The position numbers were made by a program, and so were the translations under genes. A stretch of DNA of 64,000 nucleotides from Cordylochernes scorpioides (Eukaryota > Arthropoda > Arachnida > Pseudoscorpiones > Chernetidae). Of this stretch, positions 48,218-58,498 are shown piece by piece. The stretch covers positions 41,535,008-41,599,007 of the forward strand of contig CP092879.1 in assembly GCA_030710605.1 (NCBI GenBank). The letters run 5' to 3'. The notes below the pieces were generated by a model. That model was given only the letters and a program-made list of their open reading frames with translations. It ran no database searches and was not told where the DNA came from. Each line of letters starts with the position of its first letter. The first letter of the stretch is position 1.

Positions 48218-48397
48218 CCTTTCGTCTAGTATTATATAAGTACCTATATTTGTATAATATTGTAACTTGTATGATAAATATGTAAAAGATGTGTAAATTG
48301 TATGATATTAAGAAAAAGGCATCTCCTGCAAATACAGTTGCTGATGGCTTGTGTAAGCTATTAATGTACCTTTTATAACCTCCTAAATTTATATCAA

Positions 48398-49256
48398 CAA
48401 ACAACAACAACAACAAAGCCTTTATTTAGGGCCTCTCGCCCTATACAGGATTCGCCAGTTCACAAGGGATGGGGAGAACACTGTGTGGCCTTTTTCCGAG
48501 ATATAATCCTGTGGAATCCAAATATCGCCACCGCTATATACCTATTCTTTGATATTTCATTAATTAGCGCCGGAAATGAAGGACAAAGTTGCCCCGTTTT
48601 ATCATTTAGTTTTCGTCTTTCCTCAGACAGAGCAGCACAATCAAATAAGTAGTGCAACATCTCCATTGTTATTCCTGATCCACAGAAAGTGCATTTCAGG
48701 TCTTCACCCCTCATTAAAATCAGATGGTGTTCTTTGAAAAAAATTGAAAGGGTTCTAAATTGCGCGATTAATCTGGTAACAGGAAAAGGGAGTTCACTTA
48801 AGAAATGTTCTTCGGTGGTAAACGTTGTATATATGTCTCTATAGTGGGAATAAAACTTTGATTGGGTTATTCTTGTTAAGTCATTTTGTATTGTTTGCTC
48901 TACGCAGTTCTTAATATTCCTGGGATCTCATTCCTTAATGAATCAGGATCATTACAATAAGTAAGCCACGAGGATCCGTTATTATTGAGTAAATTGCTTA
49001 ATTGTTTTATAAACCCGATGGGCGCACCTGTAGCACAGGATATTTGTCTCATTCTATTTAAACATATTCGAGGCAATCTATATGTATCCATACTCAGCAC
49101 CCTCAGCAAGTATTTCAAGGTCAATTTCAGAGCTGTTATTATTAATGAGACGCGGCCTGTTTCTGGCCTTATTATGTATCCTGGTGTATATATAGGCAAA
49201 TTCAAGAACCTACGAATAAATGTATCTTGTATATGATCCAATAAGTCTTTATGCTT
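48398..49256 (-). mobile_element. 5'-truncated non-LTR retrotransposon (LINE)
   Basis: Bounded by a perfect 17-bp direct repeat TCCTAAATTTATATCAA at 48381-48397 and 49257-49273, the target duplication expected from target-primed reverse transcription. On the minus strand the 3' end reads AATAAAGGC followed by a (GTT)n tail (48398-48416). The body holds only the C-terminal part of the ORF2-type protein, so about 860 bp were inserted. Confidence 0.9.
48460..49241 (-). pseudogene. C-terminal fragment of LINE ORF2-type protein
   Basis: Two adjoining minus frames read as one protein. The first (49241-48900) has 'FLNLPIYTPGYIIRPETGR' and 'KLTLKYLLRVLSMDTYRLPR', like the region after RT in jockey/CR1/R1-type LINEs. 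A one-base loss near 48930 shifts the frame, which then continues through 'LPFPVTRLIAQFRTLSIFF' to a C-terminal zinc-like motif C-x2-C-x7-H-x4-C in 'CTFCGSG...MLHYLFDC'. No RT or endonuclease remains. The clade cannot be fixed from this piece. Confidence 0.75.
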
Positions 49257-49377
49257 TCCTAAATTTATATCAAACTATTCATAAACAAAATCCTTTACCA
49301 ATCAATTTATAAAAAAATCTAAAGAATATTTGAATTTATAGATGTAAAGATAAATAGTTATAAATATATCAGACAAA

Positions 49378-49469
49378 TATAACACAGAATACCATGTTTT
49401 AAATCTCTCATCGGAAATAAAACGTTGTATACAGAAGAGAGATTTAAAACGTGGTATTCTGCGTTATAT
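49378..49469. repeat. Short foldback, ~33-bp arms
   Basis: ATATAACACAGAATACCATG and TTTTAAATCTCTC pair with GAGAGATTTAAAACGTGGTA and TTCTGCGTTATAT around a 26-bp spacer. Confidence 0.85.
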
Positions 49470-49548
49470 ATGAATACATAGATATTGTTGAATGGAAATA
49501 ATAAAGATATATTGTGTATTTTTAACGTTTCCTATTTATAAATAAGGG

Positions 49549-49705
49549 ATAGTGACAATACTTTGTATTTTACTATTTAATCCCCATTACAACAAGGTTA
49601 ACCATAATATATAAACCAAGAGATAATTTATGCCAAATTAAAGAAGAAAATAAAGTAGTGTTGCCGACTGCCTAACTATAAAGAAAAATCAAAGAACAAT
49701 TAAAT
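49549..49705 (-). repeat. Dispersed repeat, inverted copy of 24850-25010
   Basis: AACAAGGTTAACCATAATAT and GTGTTGCCGACTGCCTAACT are the reverse complement of blocks at 24850-25010. The unit is unidentified. Confidence 0.75.
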
Positions 49706-50408
49706 ATTTTACATAAATAAATATAAAGCATGTTACAATTTTATACGCTATAATATAGTTTACCTATATATTATATATTTTATATGTATAATATAAAGAA
49801 TGGCTATATGCCTATATTGCAATACATATCTCTAATTTAGAACAAAACCTCTCTATTGGCAGCAGAATGGCTCTCGGCATATCATACATTTATTCATATT
49901 TATTATTGAATTGCGTGGACACTGAAATGTGCTATTGAATAAAACATAAGGAACTTTAATATTAAAACTTGCCAGACTTTGTAATTTTTATTCATGGGGG
50001 GATAGAAATTTTGGTCAAATACAGAAGGCTAAAATGTTACATACCAAAATTTCTAAATTTTTAGTTATTACATTTTTTTTTTTGAATTTTTAATATTTTT
50101 TTTATATAAAGCCCAGTAAAACGTAATGTTTTAAAAATATATATATTTTTTATAACTCTCTTCAAGTAATATTTTATCATCTTGAAGATGATTCTCTATT
50201 TAGAATTTTAAATATTTTCTCTGTTACGTCTGACATTATGTATATTAAAAAATAAAATATCGATTAAAAATAGTGTGAAAATATTTAGAGCAATGTAGAA
50301 TAGAAAATCAGCAAGCCAAGTCGAAATATTCTCAATTGTTACAATAAATCCCCTGTGTTTTGACATGCCATATATACTGATCATTCCTTCAATTTATTAT
50401 AACCTATA
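49706..50408. other. AT-rich, no gene seen
   Basis: No frame or recognised repeat. Confidence 0.5.
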
Positions 50409-50586
50409 CAGTAGAACCTCCCTTTAGCGGACATCCCGCTAACGGACACTTTTCCACAAAGGACGGTTTTCATTTGCAAAATTACCATTTTTATAATTTA
50501 GAAACTCTCCGGTAAGAGGATACCTCTCCCTAAAGGACACTTTGGCTCTGCAATTAGGTGTTGTCCTTTACAGGGTGGTTCTACTG
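50409..50586. mobile_element. pogo/Tigger-like MITE
   Basis: 178 bp, TA-flanked, with ends CAGTAGAACCTCCCTTTAGC and GGGTGGTTCTACTG. The interior has paired 'AAAGGAC' blocks. Same family as 50639-50788, 58323-58498 and 60241-60420. Confidence 0.88.
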
Positions 50587-50638
50587 TATTATTAATGAAG
50601 GCTGACCCTCTCTGATATTATATTGGTACAGTAGAACC

Positions 50639-50788
50639 TCCCTTTAGCAGACACCTCTCCACAAAGGACAGTTTTAATTTGCAAAATTACCATTTTTACT
50701 ATATAACACATCTCCAGTAAGTGGACACCTCTACCTAAAGGACACTTTGGCTCTGCAATTAGCTATCCTTTACAGGGAGGTTATACTG
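50639..50788. mobile_element. pogo/Tigger-like MITE, shorter copy
   Basis: 150 bp, TA-flanked; ends CAGTAGAACCTCCCTTTAGC and GGGAGGTTATACTG. It lacks ~28 bp present in its neighbour, mainly in the left third. Confidence 0.88.
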
Positions 50789-50987
50789 TACCATCATTAT
50801 TCTCGAATCCATAGTAAGCAACAACGTTTATAATTCTGGAAACCTTTTCAGCTTCCAAAAATACCAATCCATCAACAGATATTCCGAATTACCTAATACG
50901 AGAATCTTATTAAGACAACTAGCTTTTGGGCAAAGAGTTTATTTATTAAAAACTCTTTACCCAAAGGTTTGTTTTTCTTATTATAAT

Positions 50988-51370
50988 TATGGGTGGCATG
51001 GAATTCTAGGCGGAGTCAGATAACAAATTATTTATTGTAAAATCAACTTTTAATTACATTTATTTATACAAATTATCAGAAGGGTTAAATTGGTGTATAC
51101 TACATGTTGAAGTTATTTTTGTTTATATATGTGTGTGTGGTCAAATATCAATTCTAGATTATATAATGTTAGACATATGTGCTTGATATATTATAGATAA
51201 ATATTTACATTTCATATTATTTATGATTTATATTTAGAATGATGAATAATTATTTTATAAGCATTATATATTTATAAGATGAATAATTTTAATATTTGAA
51301 TTGAATAGTTATTAGACAAATTAAAACTTATAATGAAAATAGGAAAAGTTAATATTTGGGAGCCGCTACA
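50988..51370 (-). repeat. 3' LTR of element 2
   Basis: Matches 55768-56150 with about two substitutions (near 51244 and 51280). Confidence 0.95.
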
Positions 51371-51383
51371 TCACTCCCCCGCC
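51371..51383 (-). promoter_or_regulatory. Polypurine tract of element 2
   Basis: The minus strand reads GGCGGGGGAGTGA immediately before the LTR start TGTAGCGG, the expected place for the primer of plus-strand DNA synthesis. Confidence 0.8.
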
Positions 51384-51392
51384 AGTGAAGAC

Positions 51393-54300
51393 TTAAAGTC
51401 GAAAACGTACGTGGCGTCCATAGCTAGTGGTGTAGCTACTTGTCTTCGGTGTAGTTTCCTCAGCACCGTCGGGCATAGGTGGCAGAATTGAAGAATCGTG
51501 GAAACTTTGAGGGGTGTTTTCTATGAATGCAGGCTTTAGTCTGTTGACAGAAATGACTTTGTTTTGGTCATTGATTTTAACTGTAAATGACTTCGAAGAT
51601 CTTGATACCACTGGAAATGGACCTTCGTATGGTGGAGATAATGCTCTTTTTACAAAATCTTTTCTTACAAAGACGTGTGAGCAGGTGTCTAAGTCTTTAT
51701 GAGAAAAAATATTATTTTGCTTTGTTTGTCTTGTTGGTTGAGGTCGAATTCTACTCATATAATTCTTTAATTGAGTGGCAAAATTTGATGGATCGGGGTT
51801 TTTAAATTCTGAATTGGTTAGTAAATCAGCTGGAAGATTTAAAGTTGTCCCGAAAACCATTTCTGCAGCTGTGCACTTCAGGTCTTCTTTGTAGGATGTT
51901 CTGATGCCTAGCAGTACTAGAGGCAAAGCATCTATCCAATTAATAGTATTTCCGCTTGCCATGATTGCAGCTTTAATTTGACGATGCAAGCGTTCGACGA
52001 GACCGTTTGCTGCAGGGTTGTATGCCGTTGTTCGTATTCTGTTGGTGCCAATGAGTGAAGTGAGATCCTTGAAAATATGTGATTCAAATTCACGACCTTG
52101 GTCAGTAGTTATTGTTGCTGGAACTCCGTATCTAGAAATCCAACCGCGAAAAAAAGCTTTTGCTACGCTTATTGCAGTTTTGTCCGAAATCGGAAAGGCT
52201 TCAGGCCATTTTGAATATCTGTCTATAGCAGTCAAAATGTGGGTACAATTTTCAGAATGGGGTAAGGGGCCTATTAAATCAAGATGAACGTGTTCAAAGC
52301 GAGTTGATGGGAGAGGAAAAATTCCGTGTTTTGTAATTGTATGCCTGTGAATTTTGCTTTTCTGACAATCTAAACAGGACTTTGACCAATGATTTATTGT
52401 TTGATTCATTTTGGGCCAAAAGTATTTTTGAGTTATTAGTTTTCTTGTTGCACGAATTCCTGGATGAGACAAATTATGGAGAGAATTAAAAATTTGTCGT
52501 CGGAAATTTTCAGGCACGAAAGGTCTGGGATTTCCAGTAGAAATATCGCAGTAAATTAATTTATTGCAAAAAGGAACTTGTTGTTTTATTAATTTGATTG
52601 TTTGTGAAGAATTTGAATTATCAATGAGAGTTTTTAGTTCTTTGTCCTTTTCTTGAATTTCAGGGAATGCATTAAGATCTAGATTAACCTTCGTGTGATT
52701 GAAAGTTTCGATTTCAATTCTTGAAAGGGTATCAGCTACAATGTTTTCACTTCCCTTAACATAGCGTATGTCCATGGAGAATTGTGAAAGATAGTTGAGA
52801 TGACGTTCTTGACGAGGTGAACGTTCAGATTTTGATGTGAAGGCATACGTTAGAGGCTTGTGGTCTGTAAAAAGCATGAATGTTTTTCCATCAAGAAAGT
52901 ATGAGAAATGCTTAACAGAGAGGAATGCAGCTAGGAGTTCCCGGTCGAATGCTGAGTATTTCGTTTCTGCTGGGGATAGCTTTTTTGAAAAAAATGAAAT
53001 TGGTTCCCATGCAGTGTCATTCAGTTGTTGGAGGACACCACCAACTGCAACGTTGGAGGCATCAACCAGTACACTTAATGTAGAATTGGGTTGAGGGTAG
53101 TTTAAAAGTGTGTTTTCTGCAAGAGCATTTTTGATGTTTTGAAAAGCTTCTAATGTGTCTGAAGTCCAATTTAATGATGCATTGGGAGATTTAGTTTTTA
53201 AAAGTGAATAAAGCGGAGCTAAAATATGACTTGAATTTTTTATGAACCTGTGATAAAAGTTTACAAGACCAATAAATCTTTGGAGTTGACGGGTCGAATT
53301 AGGTTGAGGAAAATCTTTAACGATTCTTATTTTCTCAGGAAGAGGTTTTATTCCTTTGTTGTCAATGATGTGTCCAAGAAATTCTAGTGAAGGTTTTCCG
53401 AAAACGCTTTTAGATATATTGATTGTTAGTCCATGATCGGAAAGTCTTTTGAAGATTATATGTAGATGTTGAATGTGATCATTTTCATTTTTACTGGCGA
53501 TCAAAACGTCATCAATGTAAACGAAGACAAAATCTAGACCTTTTGTTACTTCATCCATGAATCTTTGAAATGTTTGGCTTGCGTTTTTTAAACCAAAGTT
53601 CATGCGTGTGAATTCAAATAGACCAAATGGCGTAGTTATTGCCGTTTTGGGTATGTCTTCTTGGTTAATTGGAATATGGTGGTACGCCTTCACGAGATCT
53701 ATTTTGCTGAAAATTGTACAGCCATGAAGGCTTTGGGTGAAATCCTGAATGTGCGGAATGGGGTAACAATCAGGTTGGGTCACAGCATTTAGTCTTCTGT
53801 AGTCGCCACATGGTCTCCAGTCTATAGAATTTTTCTTAGGGATTAGATGTAAAGGTGATGCCCATGCTCCGTCTCCTCTCTTGCATAAACCTAGTTCCAT
53901 CATATGCTCAAATTCTGATTTGGCAATTTTAAATTTTTCTGGATTCAGCCGTCTTGGTTTGGAGAATGTTGGTTGCCCTTTTGTAGTAATATGATGAGTG
54001 ACTGAATGCTTGACTGGTGTGGAATATGATGGAGGCTTAGTTAGAGAGGGATAATGTGAGAGAATGTTCAAAAATTTGTCTTCATAGCTGTTTATTGAGC
54101 ACTTTGGAGAAAGTGAGTTGAAATTTGTAATTGATGCACGCTTGCGTAGCTTCGTTAAAGAATCAATTATAAACTTTCCTTTGATATCTGGAATTATTTC
54201 AAAGTGTTCCATAAATTCAGCTCCTAGAATGGCTTTGTTTGTGTCTGCTATTATGAATCTCCATTTGAAATCTCTACGAAGACCTAGATCAAGATTAAGG

Positions 54301-54614
54301 AATCTTTCGCCATAAGTCTTGATAGGTGAATTGTTTGCTGCTGTGAGAGTAAATTTTGTTGGACCACGCCGTCTATCTTCAGGACGAGGAGGCAGGACAC
54401 TGATCTCTGCACCTGTGTCAAGGAGAAAACTAATTTTGTTGCGGTAGTCAGTGATAAATAGACGGTGGCTTTTATTATTGCTACAATCAGTAACCACCGG
54501 GCTTACTGATTGTTGTTGGAGTTTTCCTGCTGGTTCTTTGCTTTTTTGTTGAAAGTACAAGGTGAGATGCATTTTCTTGCATGGTGCTTGAATCGAAAAT
54601 GATACCAGCACCAA
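51393..54614 (-). CDS. pol: Ty3/gypsy pol: protease, RT, RNase H, integrase
   Basis: 1073 codons without interruption. Residue 1 is a GTG codon, so this is probably not an independent start; the frame is -1 relative to gag and would be reached by frameshifting in the 54503-54614 overlap. Protease: LLDTGAE at 64-70. RT: Asp306 in '[10 protein letters not shown]', '[19 protein letters not shown]', YIDD at 366-369. RNase H: Asp518, Glu559 and Asp584 ('LVDASN', 'FDREL', 'FTDHKPL'). Integrase: His713, His717, Cys747, Cys750, then Asp779, Asp838 and Glu874 with 35 residues between the last two, and a C-terminal '[11 protein letters not shown]' GPY/F-type module. All catalytic residues are present and the length is normal. 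The stop lies 10 bases before the purine tract. Confidence 0.96.
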   Translation of the reverse strand: MVLVSFSIQAPCKKMHLTLYFQQKSKEPAGKLQQQSVSPVVTDCSNNKSHRLFITDYRNKISFLLDTGAEISVLPPRPEDRRRGPTKFTLTAANNSPIKTYGERFLNLDLGLRRDFKWRFIIADTNKAILGAEFMEHFEIIPDIKGKFIIDSLTKLRKRASITNFNSLSPKCSINSYEDKFLNILSHYPSLTKPPSYSTPVKHSVTHHITTKGQPTFSKPRRLNPEKFKIAKSEFEHMMELGLCKRGDGAWASPLHLIPKKNSIDWRPCGDYRRLNAVTQPDCYPIPHIQDFTQSLHGCTIFSKIDLVKAYHHIPINQEDIPKTAITTPFGLFEFTRMNFGLKNASQTFQRFMDEVTKGLDFVFVYIDDVLIASKNENDHIQHLHIIFKRLSDHGLTINISKSVFGKPSLEFLGHIIDNKGIKPLPEKIRIVKDFPQPNSTRQLQRFIGLVNFYHRFIKNSSHILAPLYSLLKTKSPNASLNWTSDTLEAFQNIKNALAENTLLNYPQPNSTLSVLVDASNVAVGGVLQQLNDTAWEPISFFSKKLSPAETKYSAFDRELLAAFLSVKHFSYFLDGKTFMLFTDHKPLTYAFTSKSERSPRQERHLNYLSQFSMDIRYVKGSENIVADTLSRIEIETFNHTKVNLDLNAFPEIQEKDKELKTLIDNSNSSQTIKLIKQQVPFCNKLIYCDISTGNPRPFVPENFRRQIFNSLHNLSHPGIRATRKLITQKYFWPKMNQTINHWSKSCLDCQKSKIHRHTITKHGIFPLPSTRFEHVHLDLIGPLPHSENCTHILTAIDRYSKWPEAFPISDKTAISVAKAFFRGWISRYGVPATITTDQGREFESHIFKDLTSLIGTNRIRTTAYNPAANGLVERLHRQIKAAIMASGNTINWIDALPLVLLGIRTSYKEDLKCTAAEMVFGTTLNLPADLLTNSEFKNPDPSNFATQLKNYMSRIRPQPTRQTKQNNIFSHKDLDTCSHVFVRKDFVKRALSPPYEGPFPVVSRSSKSFTVKINDQNKVISVNRLKPAFIENTPQSFHDSSILPPMPDGAEETTPKTSSYTTSYGRHVRFRL

Positions 54615-54910
54615 GAGCCATTTGGATTGTACTTTCTATAACTGTTTGGGGAAGATTTTCGAGATGAAGATGAGCTTCTGGATCTTGAACGAGGTATTCT
54701 TTCTTCCTTCTTGTTAAGGTCAATTTTCAATCCTGAAATTTCCGCACGCAAAGATGCCAGTTCCTTTTCTAAAGTCGAAGTACTTGAAGATGGTGAAGAA
54801 GTAATCTCCGTCACTCTATCAGCTAAATCTGCTAGAGAGTTTAGTGATGCTTGCTCTTGCGTTGTCAGAATTATTTGGATGTTTTTAGGTAAACGTTGCA
54901 TCCAGAGCAT
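54503..54910 (-). CDS. gag: gag C-terminal part (nucleocapsid region) of element 2
   Basis: 136 codons. It starts with '[19 protein letters not shown]', the end of a capsid domain, then a coiled-coil-prone '[19 protein letters not shown]' segment, an Arg/Ser-rich stretch, and a zinc-finger-like motif with Cys101, His104, Cys114 and Cys118 (C-x2-H-x9-C-x3-C). It overlaps pol by 112 bases. An A6 run on the minus strand (54547-54542, in AACAAAAAAGC) is a candidate slip site for -1 frameshifting. The first capsid part lies in another frame upstream. Confidence 0.85.
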   Translation of the reverse strand: MLWMQRLPKNIQIILTTQEQASLNSLADLADRVTEITSSPSSSTSTLEKELASLRAEISGLKIDLNKKEERIPRSRSRSSSSSRKSSPNSYRKYNPNGSWCWYHFRFKHHARKCISPCTFNKKAKNQQENSNNNQ

Positions 54911-54912
54911 TT

Positions 54913-55281
54913 TTAATGTTGTGTCACTGACGGCTTGCTTTCTCCAATCAATTGTCTTAAGTGGCGTAATAATTGGCTAGGCAGTCTGTCTCCAAGTTCT
55001 TCTTGAGTCAACAATTGCTGTAGTTTTTTAAATTCGCTGTCAGCGGTACATTTAATTATGGCCTTCTTTAGCGCGTCGTATTTATTGTCTGGTGGAGGTG
55101 ATATAATGAATTCACGTACCTCTATGGCAGTTGATGGAGGTAAAAGTGAAATTAGATAAGAAAATTTGGTGTCATCATTTGTAATTGGACTTGGCTTGTT
55201 CAATAAAAATTGTGATTCCAATGTTATGAACCACAATTCTGGATCGTTTGGCCAAAATTCGGGTGCTTTAATTGAATCCAT
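54913..55281 (-). CDS. gag: gag N-terminal part (capsid) of element 2
   Basis: 122 codons from ATG. 'PEFWPNDPELWFITLESQFL' near the start and 'KFSYLISLLPPSTAIEVREF' are typical of the Ty3/gypsy capsid found in many arthropod elements. The frame ends at 'SKPSVTQH'; one base over, the sequence continues '[18 protein letters not shown]' into the next fragment. A single-base indel near 54935-54950 therefore splits what should be one gag of ~255 residues. Confidence 0.88.
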   Translation of the reverse strand: MDSIKAPEFWPNDPELWFITLESQFLLNKPSPITNDDTKFSYLISLLPPSTAIEVREFIISPPPDNKYDALKKAIIKCTADSEFKKLQQLLTQEELGDRLPSQLLRHLRQLIGESKPSVTQH

Positions 55282-55767
55282 TTTGAGAATATATTGTATT
55301 TAAAAAATTATATGTCCTTAAGAGATATTAAAATTCTGATTATTATAATTATTAAAATTCAGAATTAAAATTTTATATTTGATTTTTTTATTTGATAAGA
55401 AAAAATATTTGAATCTATTATCAAGTTATAATTTTTAAATTGTAAGTTATATATTATTTTTTAATTGCCAATTTAATGTGTATTTGAATTTATTTAATAT
55501 TTATTTCTTAAAATTATATTTGATATCTGATTTGTTTTTAAGTTGAAAATTTGCCTTGAATTAAATACCAAACGATGTACGTTTTCGTAGTTTTTAAATA
55601 TTGCAAAATATGTTATAATTTTTGTTTTAAATATAAATATTTAATATGTATTTCTTAAATATTTATAATTTGATATTATGAGTATTTTTATTTTTCACTT
55701 TTGAACGAATTGAAATTCTTGTTTGATTGCTTGCAAATGTTCGTTAAAGTTTACCGGCTCACCATTT
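55282..55767 (-). other. 5' leader of element 2
   Basis: About 485 bp of AT-rich DNA between the gag start and the 5' LTR, with no frame. Just inside the LTR the minus strand reads TGGTGAGCCGGTAAAC (55764-55749). It begins TGG as primer-binding sites do and is the PBS candidate. The tRNA was not identified. Confidence 0.65.
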
Positions 55768-56150
55768 TATGGGTGGCATGGAATTCTAGGCGGAGTCAGA
55801 TAACAAATTATTTATTGTAAAATCAACTTTTAATTACATTTATTTATACAAATTATCAGAAGGGTTAAATTGGTGTATACTACATGTTGAAGTTATTTTT
55901 GTTTATATATGTGTGTGTGGTCAAATATCAATTCTAGATTATATAATGTTAGACATATGTGCTTGATATATTATAGATAAATATTTACATTTCATATTAT
56001 TTATGATTTATATTTAGAATGATGTATAATTATTTTATAAGCATTATATATTTATAAGACGAATAATTTTAATATTTGAATTGAATAGTTATTAGACAAA
56101 TTAAAACTTATAATGAAAATAGGAAAAGTTAATATTTGGGAGCCGCTACA
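55768..56150 (-). repeat. 5' LTR of element 2
   Basis: Same length and ends as 50988-51370, about 99.5% identical. Confidence 0.95.
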
Positions 56151-56613
56151 TAATAAATTCTGGGTTCTCATTGTTTGCACAAGAAACGTATTCCTAGATG
56201 CTATTTATATCTCCAAACGATCATGTTTTCCCTTTTTTTTTTGTAAAAAATGATCAATTTAAATATAAAGGGCTGTATAATTAATAAATAAAATTGAGGT
56301 TTGTGAAGGTATATTTAACTGCTGGTATCGTTTGACACAATGCTAGGTTAGGCTACTGTGACTATAATGGTTTTAAGATCTCATCGTCTGATAAGGGCAA
56401 ATTACACTTAAAGAACTGTAGCCCATCTTTCTTATCAGTTGCTTCTTTTTGATTGGCTACCGATTGTTATAAATCCCCATCACGTTTTATATCATCATTA
56501 TCATTTTTGTCTTCTTGTTGATTGAGTCTAATAGGTGACGTGTTTACTACCTCATTAGAAGGCTCTATATTCTACATCAATTTGATATTCGTATTTATTT
56601 GAATGTTAATCTG

Positions 56614-56656
<43 letters not shown>

Positions 56657-58322
56657 GTCCTTGCAAGGCCAACCATATATTTACCAAAAGAGAAAGTTGG
56701 ACGTGAATGTGACTATGTAGATTGTGGATATAGACGGAGACTATACTGTATATATTTTAATAATAAAATATTTTCAGGAATATCCATTGAAATTATATTA
56801 GAATATACACTTATAGACAAATCTTAAGATAGTTGTAGCTTTTAGCATGTATATCGGGATTCGGATAATCACTCTGAAAGATATTTGATACACAGTAACC
56901 TTTATTGAATACACAAGAGATAACGGAGTGTGAACAAAATTTTCTCTTTATTATTATAAGAAAAAAACAGACAATCGGTGACAGAATATGAAACTTTCTT
57001 AAGTTTCGTCCATTGGTGTACTTTTTGGGGAGAAAATTATTTTTCCGGTTAAGAAGATTTACACTGTTCGTGGAATGAGACTTTCTTACAGTACCTATAG
57101 CAGTAGAGGTATACCGATTTGAGTAAATCAATGCTCAAACAAATATTAGTATATTAATCCTTTAGAATTTATATGGTGTCGCTTTAATGAGTAGAGCTCA
57201 TCAAAGAATATTTGACATCCATAATGATTGGGTGAATTAGAATGCATCTGTCTTTGTCGTCAAGACTGGGAGCACTATTCAGTAGCAGGCTACTGTCTTA
57301 ACTCCAATATGAAATGGCCGCATCTGATACCTGAATTTGGGATATGAAAAAAATGAGATTTTTCATTATTAATAATAAAAATATATTAATCAAAATCGAG
57401 TTTGTATATATTTATCATTAAAAAATAAGAAGAATTATATAATTAATATGAGGTAAAATAAACACTGATGAAGTGAGCCCTGTCATTTAATAATTTCTAT
57501 CATTGCAATAAGGTTTGAATATATAATATTTGATAATATATTAGTATATTGCCAATAAAATTATAAAATTAATTGATAAATGGCTATTGGAATTATAATT
57601 GTAATTTGCTAATTGTGATTTATATTTTTGATTAGAAATCGCCTATAAACATGGATACTCCTAGCCTCTCCTGAAATTGATCGTCATAGGATATTAATGT
57701 TATCATTCTGTTTTGTTTTATAAAGGTGGTTGCTTTAGAGAAGAGAGAGATTCAATGTAATAGAAAATAGGACTATAAATATATAGTTCAACACAAGGAT
57801 TAATTTAAGAATACATTACTTTCGGAGATTGTTATCAGTTATAAAAAGACAACGATTCAATACATCTTGGCCTTTGGTCCAAAGTCAAAATACGACAACG
57901 TTCAGCAAATTAACATATTGATGCTTCCCTCAATGGCGACGAAGGCCATTCTTCTAAATAGATTTAGGCTTCCTTATTGAATTCTCCACAATTTATGGCC
58001 GCTTAATCCCATTACCTATTTGTTGCTACCCCATCTACTTGTGCATTGTGTCACATAGTGTGCTAAATCTTTAATTCCTCTATGGTATTTATGTAAAATA
58101 TATCCATTTATATAATGGAATATTTATTTTGAAAGAGATAGGATACATATATTGCCTATATATTTATATAACTTTTAATATACACTCATGGACAAACCTT
58201 AATAAAGCTTCATATTTTAAGCCTAAATAAGTACATATTTGCTTATATACATCTAAAAATTCGAATATACTTTCATTCAAAATACATATATATACTATAA
58301 TAATAATAAATATATATATATA
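56151..58322. other. AT-rich, no gene; one dispersed repeat
   Basis: Contains the (GA)n tract at 56617-56652 and, at 56845-57030, a divergent copy of 24256-24445 sharing 'ACTCTGAAAGA', 'ATTTGATA' and 'CTTTATTGAA'. The frame through the GA tract is simple sequence. Confidence 0.6.
56617..56652. repeat. (GA)n microsatellite
   Basis: About 18 uninterrupted AG dinucleotides. Confidence 0.95.
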
Positions 58323-58498
58323 CCATAGAACCACCAAGAGAGGACACTTCGGATTGAGGACAACGCTCTACAAAGGACAGTTTTTTATTGTCAAAATTAC
58401 TATTTTTACTATTTAACAACACTCCGGTAAGAGGACACCTTTACATAAAGGACACTTTTGCTCTGTAATTAGGTGTATTTTACAGAGAGGTTTTACTG
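58323..58498. mobile_element. pogo/Tigger-like MITE, diverged
   Basis: 176 bp, TA-flanked; CCATAGAACCACCAAGAGAG at the left and CAGAGAGGTTTTACTG at the right, with interior 'ACAAAGGACAGTTTTTTATT' matching 50409-50586. Confidence 0.85.

Larger units (their letters stand above)
45862..48229 (+). mobile_element. Non-autonomous Helitron carrying a minisatellite
   Basis: The element starts TC (TCTGCTTATATATTTGCC, 45862) preceded by A and ends CTAG (48226-48229) followed by T, as expected for Helitron insertion between A and T. Just before the end is a 7-bp GC hairpin, CCCGGGC-GTT-GCCCGGG (48201-48217), then 8 bases to CTAG. The 5' part has a pyrimidine-rich 'CTGTCTGTTTGTCTGTATGT' segment. No Rep/helicase gene is present. 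The interior is a ~73-bp minisatellite interrupted by a mariner. Without the mariner the element is about 1.1 kb. The call depends on terminal signals, since no coding sequence remains. Confidence 0.78.
50988..56150 (-). mobile_element. Ty3/gypsy LTR retrotransposon (element 2)
   Basis: 5.16 kb on the minus strand. The two ~383-bp LTRs (5'-TGTAGCGGCTCCC...CACCCATA-3') differ at about two sites. TAAT flanks both ends (50984-50987 and 56151-56154), a likely 4-bp target duplication; the LTR edge is uncertain by ~3 bases. In transcription order: LTR, PBS candidate, ~480-bp leader, gag in two frames, pol at -1, purine tract, LTR. There is no env. Apart from one gag frameshift it looks intact and recent. 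Confidence 0.95.

Noticed and set aside
56603-56827. Frame with alternating Glu-Arg
   Set aside because: Translation of the (GA)n tract.
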